DNA from: Bifidobacterium choloepi
GTDB taxonomy: Bacteria > Actinomycetota > Actinomycetes > Actinomycetales > Bifidobacteriaceae
DNA length: 44,754 bases
Reading direction: 5' to 3'
Assembly: GCF_010667615.1 (NCBI RefSeq)
Contig: NZ_VYSG01000006.1
Coordinates: 1-44,754 of the forward strand
Shown: positions 44,217 to 44,754 of the stretch, one piece after another
Layout: every line of letters begins with the position of its first letter
Numbering within the stretch: the first letter of the stretch is position 1
Notes under the pieces: model-generated
Told to the model about the DNA's origin: nothing
Seen by the model: the letters and a program-made list of their open reading frames with translations, nothing else
Databases searched by the model: none
Made by a program: the position numbers and the translations under genes

Positions 44217-44470
44217 CGTTGGCCTCACCTTTCATGTCAATGGATGGGCCGGGTCGTGTACGCGCAATGATCGCGGTCGCCTCCCCCTAGGTTGTTGGTC
44301 GATCGGTATCTGGACGCCACATTTCCCCGGCGATTTGATTTCCAGCGTATGTGAACGAATCTTCACAAACTCCGCATTTCGCGTTGAAGAGAATAAACAA
44401 GCTTCTAGAGAAATCCTGTTGTCAGAACGATTCTTTCGTGACGATCTTTCGTCTCTTGTGATCTCTTGCT
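44217..44470 (-). promoter_or_regulatory. hdcA upstream region with a direct repeat
   Basis: A 254-base AT-richer segment. On the minus strand two direct repeats, ACGAAAGATCGT and ACGAAAGAATCGT (44427-44452), lie about 215 bases before hdcA. They could be binding sites for an unknown regulator. A clear promoter was not picked. No histidine-rich leader peptide was found. Confidence 0.45.
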
Positions 44471-44511
44471 GATGTCACAAACCCGAGCCGCCAGCTTGGG
44501 TTCGTGACATC
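44471..44511. repeat. GTCAC-type palindromic repeat, copy 8
   Basis: GATGTCACAAACCCGAGC (44471-44488) pairs with GCTTGGGTTCGTGACATC (44494-44511), two G-T mismatches, around CGCCA, the same loop as at 29832. It separates the rRNA terminator region from hdcA. Confidence 0.85.
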
Positions 44512-44552
44512 AACAATGATCCGGAAGAGCAGCGACGGACCAAGCTGCACCT

Positions 44553-44667
44553 GGATACGGGAAGACCCCGGGAGCGTATGCCCGCCGGGGTCCCGGCGTT
44601 TTCGCCGCGCAACAGGCGCGTGCGGATACGAGAAGACCCCGGGAGCCGTCAGGCTCGACCGGGGTCT
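44553..44667 (-). terminator. tandem terminator hairpins after the 5S rRNA
   Basis: On the minus strand two hairpins follow the 5S gene: AGACCCCG/CGGGGTCT (44634-44667) and GACCCCGG/CCGGGGTC (44564-44592), each followed by TTC-rich sequence. A 23-base segment starting GGATACG and containing GAAGACCCCGGGAGC occurs twice (44553 and 44624) with one difference, so the second terminator looks like a duplication of the first. A smaller CGGCG-TTTT-CGCCG hairpin lies between them. Confidence 0.75.
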
Positions 44668-44680
44668 CCATTCACGTGTG

Positions 44681-44754
44681 ATTGCGGCGGCGTGCTACTC
44701 TCCCACACCCTGTCGGGTGCAGTACCATCGCCGTGCCAGGCCTTAGCTTCCGGG
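44681..44754 (-). rRNA. rrf: 5S ribosomal RNA, 3' part (truncated by window end)
   Basis: Read on the minus strand the end of the window gives CCCGGAAGCTAAGG, CGATGGTACTGCA and GGGTGTGGGAGAGTAG, the conserved 3' two-thirds of bacterial 5S rRNA. About 74 of about 117 bases are present. The 3' boundary near 44681 is estimated from where the terminal stem should close. Confidence 0.93.

Overview
The window looks like a chromosomal contig from a high-GC actinobacterium, most likely of the family Bifidobacteriaceae. The support is the codon use and GC content, the actinobacterial genes for DUF3052, DUF3107 and the paired DUF2342/S16 proteins, MEP-pathway isoprenoid genes, a multi-motif DivIVA-like protein, and densely packed genes on both strands. 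The species cannot be read from this sequence. The left edge (1-160) is almost pure C and is probably an assembly artefact. The right edge breaks inside a 5S rRNA gene, as expected where an assembly stops at an rRNA operon.

Layout. 160-2445: two genes of an NMT1/ThiY-type ABC importer. 2446-5000: an Rrf2-like regulator, uppS and recO, with a striking array of six 63-bp units between uppS and recO. 5200-11760: a membrane alpha/beta hydrolase, ispG, dxr and a DivIVA-like protein; dxr is translationally coupled to the DivIVA-like gene. 11924-15208: tRNA-Val(TAC), DUF3052, and a divergent DUF2342 / S16-protease pair. 15430-19887: a 1,485-residue LPSTG-anchored surface adhesin. 20226-29790: housekeeping and accessory genes, namely a PHP phosphoesterase, DUF3107, a kinase-fold protein that lacks its catalytic residues, a UvrD-like helicase, VKOR, dapF, murI and a patatin. 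29934-33517: an amino-acid ABC importer operon preceded by a Cys-rich leader peptide and an attenuator-like terminator, which points to cystine/cysteine uptake. 33828-39376: a class-3-like aldehyde dehydrogenase, an APC permease, a GNAT acetyltransferase and a DEDDh exonuclease. 39609-44216: a pyruvoyl histidine decarboxylase (hdcA) followed by two tandem paralogous APC antiporters.

How the genes work together. The hdcA cluster should import histidine, decarboxylate it to histamine and CO2, and export histamine, which consumes a cytoplasmic proton and generates proton motive force. The leader peptide probably lets scarcity of charged tRNA-Cys switch on the four-gene importer. ispG, dxr and uppS belong to one theme (isoprenoid precursors and the undecaprenyl carrier); dapF and murI feed peptidoglycan.

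Intergenic DNA is unusually rich in palindromes. One dispersed family has GTCAC...GTGAC arms around a GC core (at least eight copies). A second nested family has ACTCCCTC/GAGGGAGT ends. There are also several unique large hairpins. The 7-mer GAATCGT (often inside the near-palindrome ACGAWTCGT) occurs about 50 times by eye count, far above what base composition predicts.
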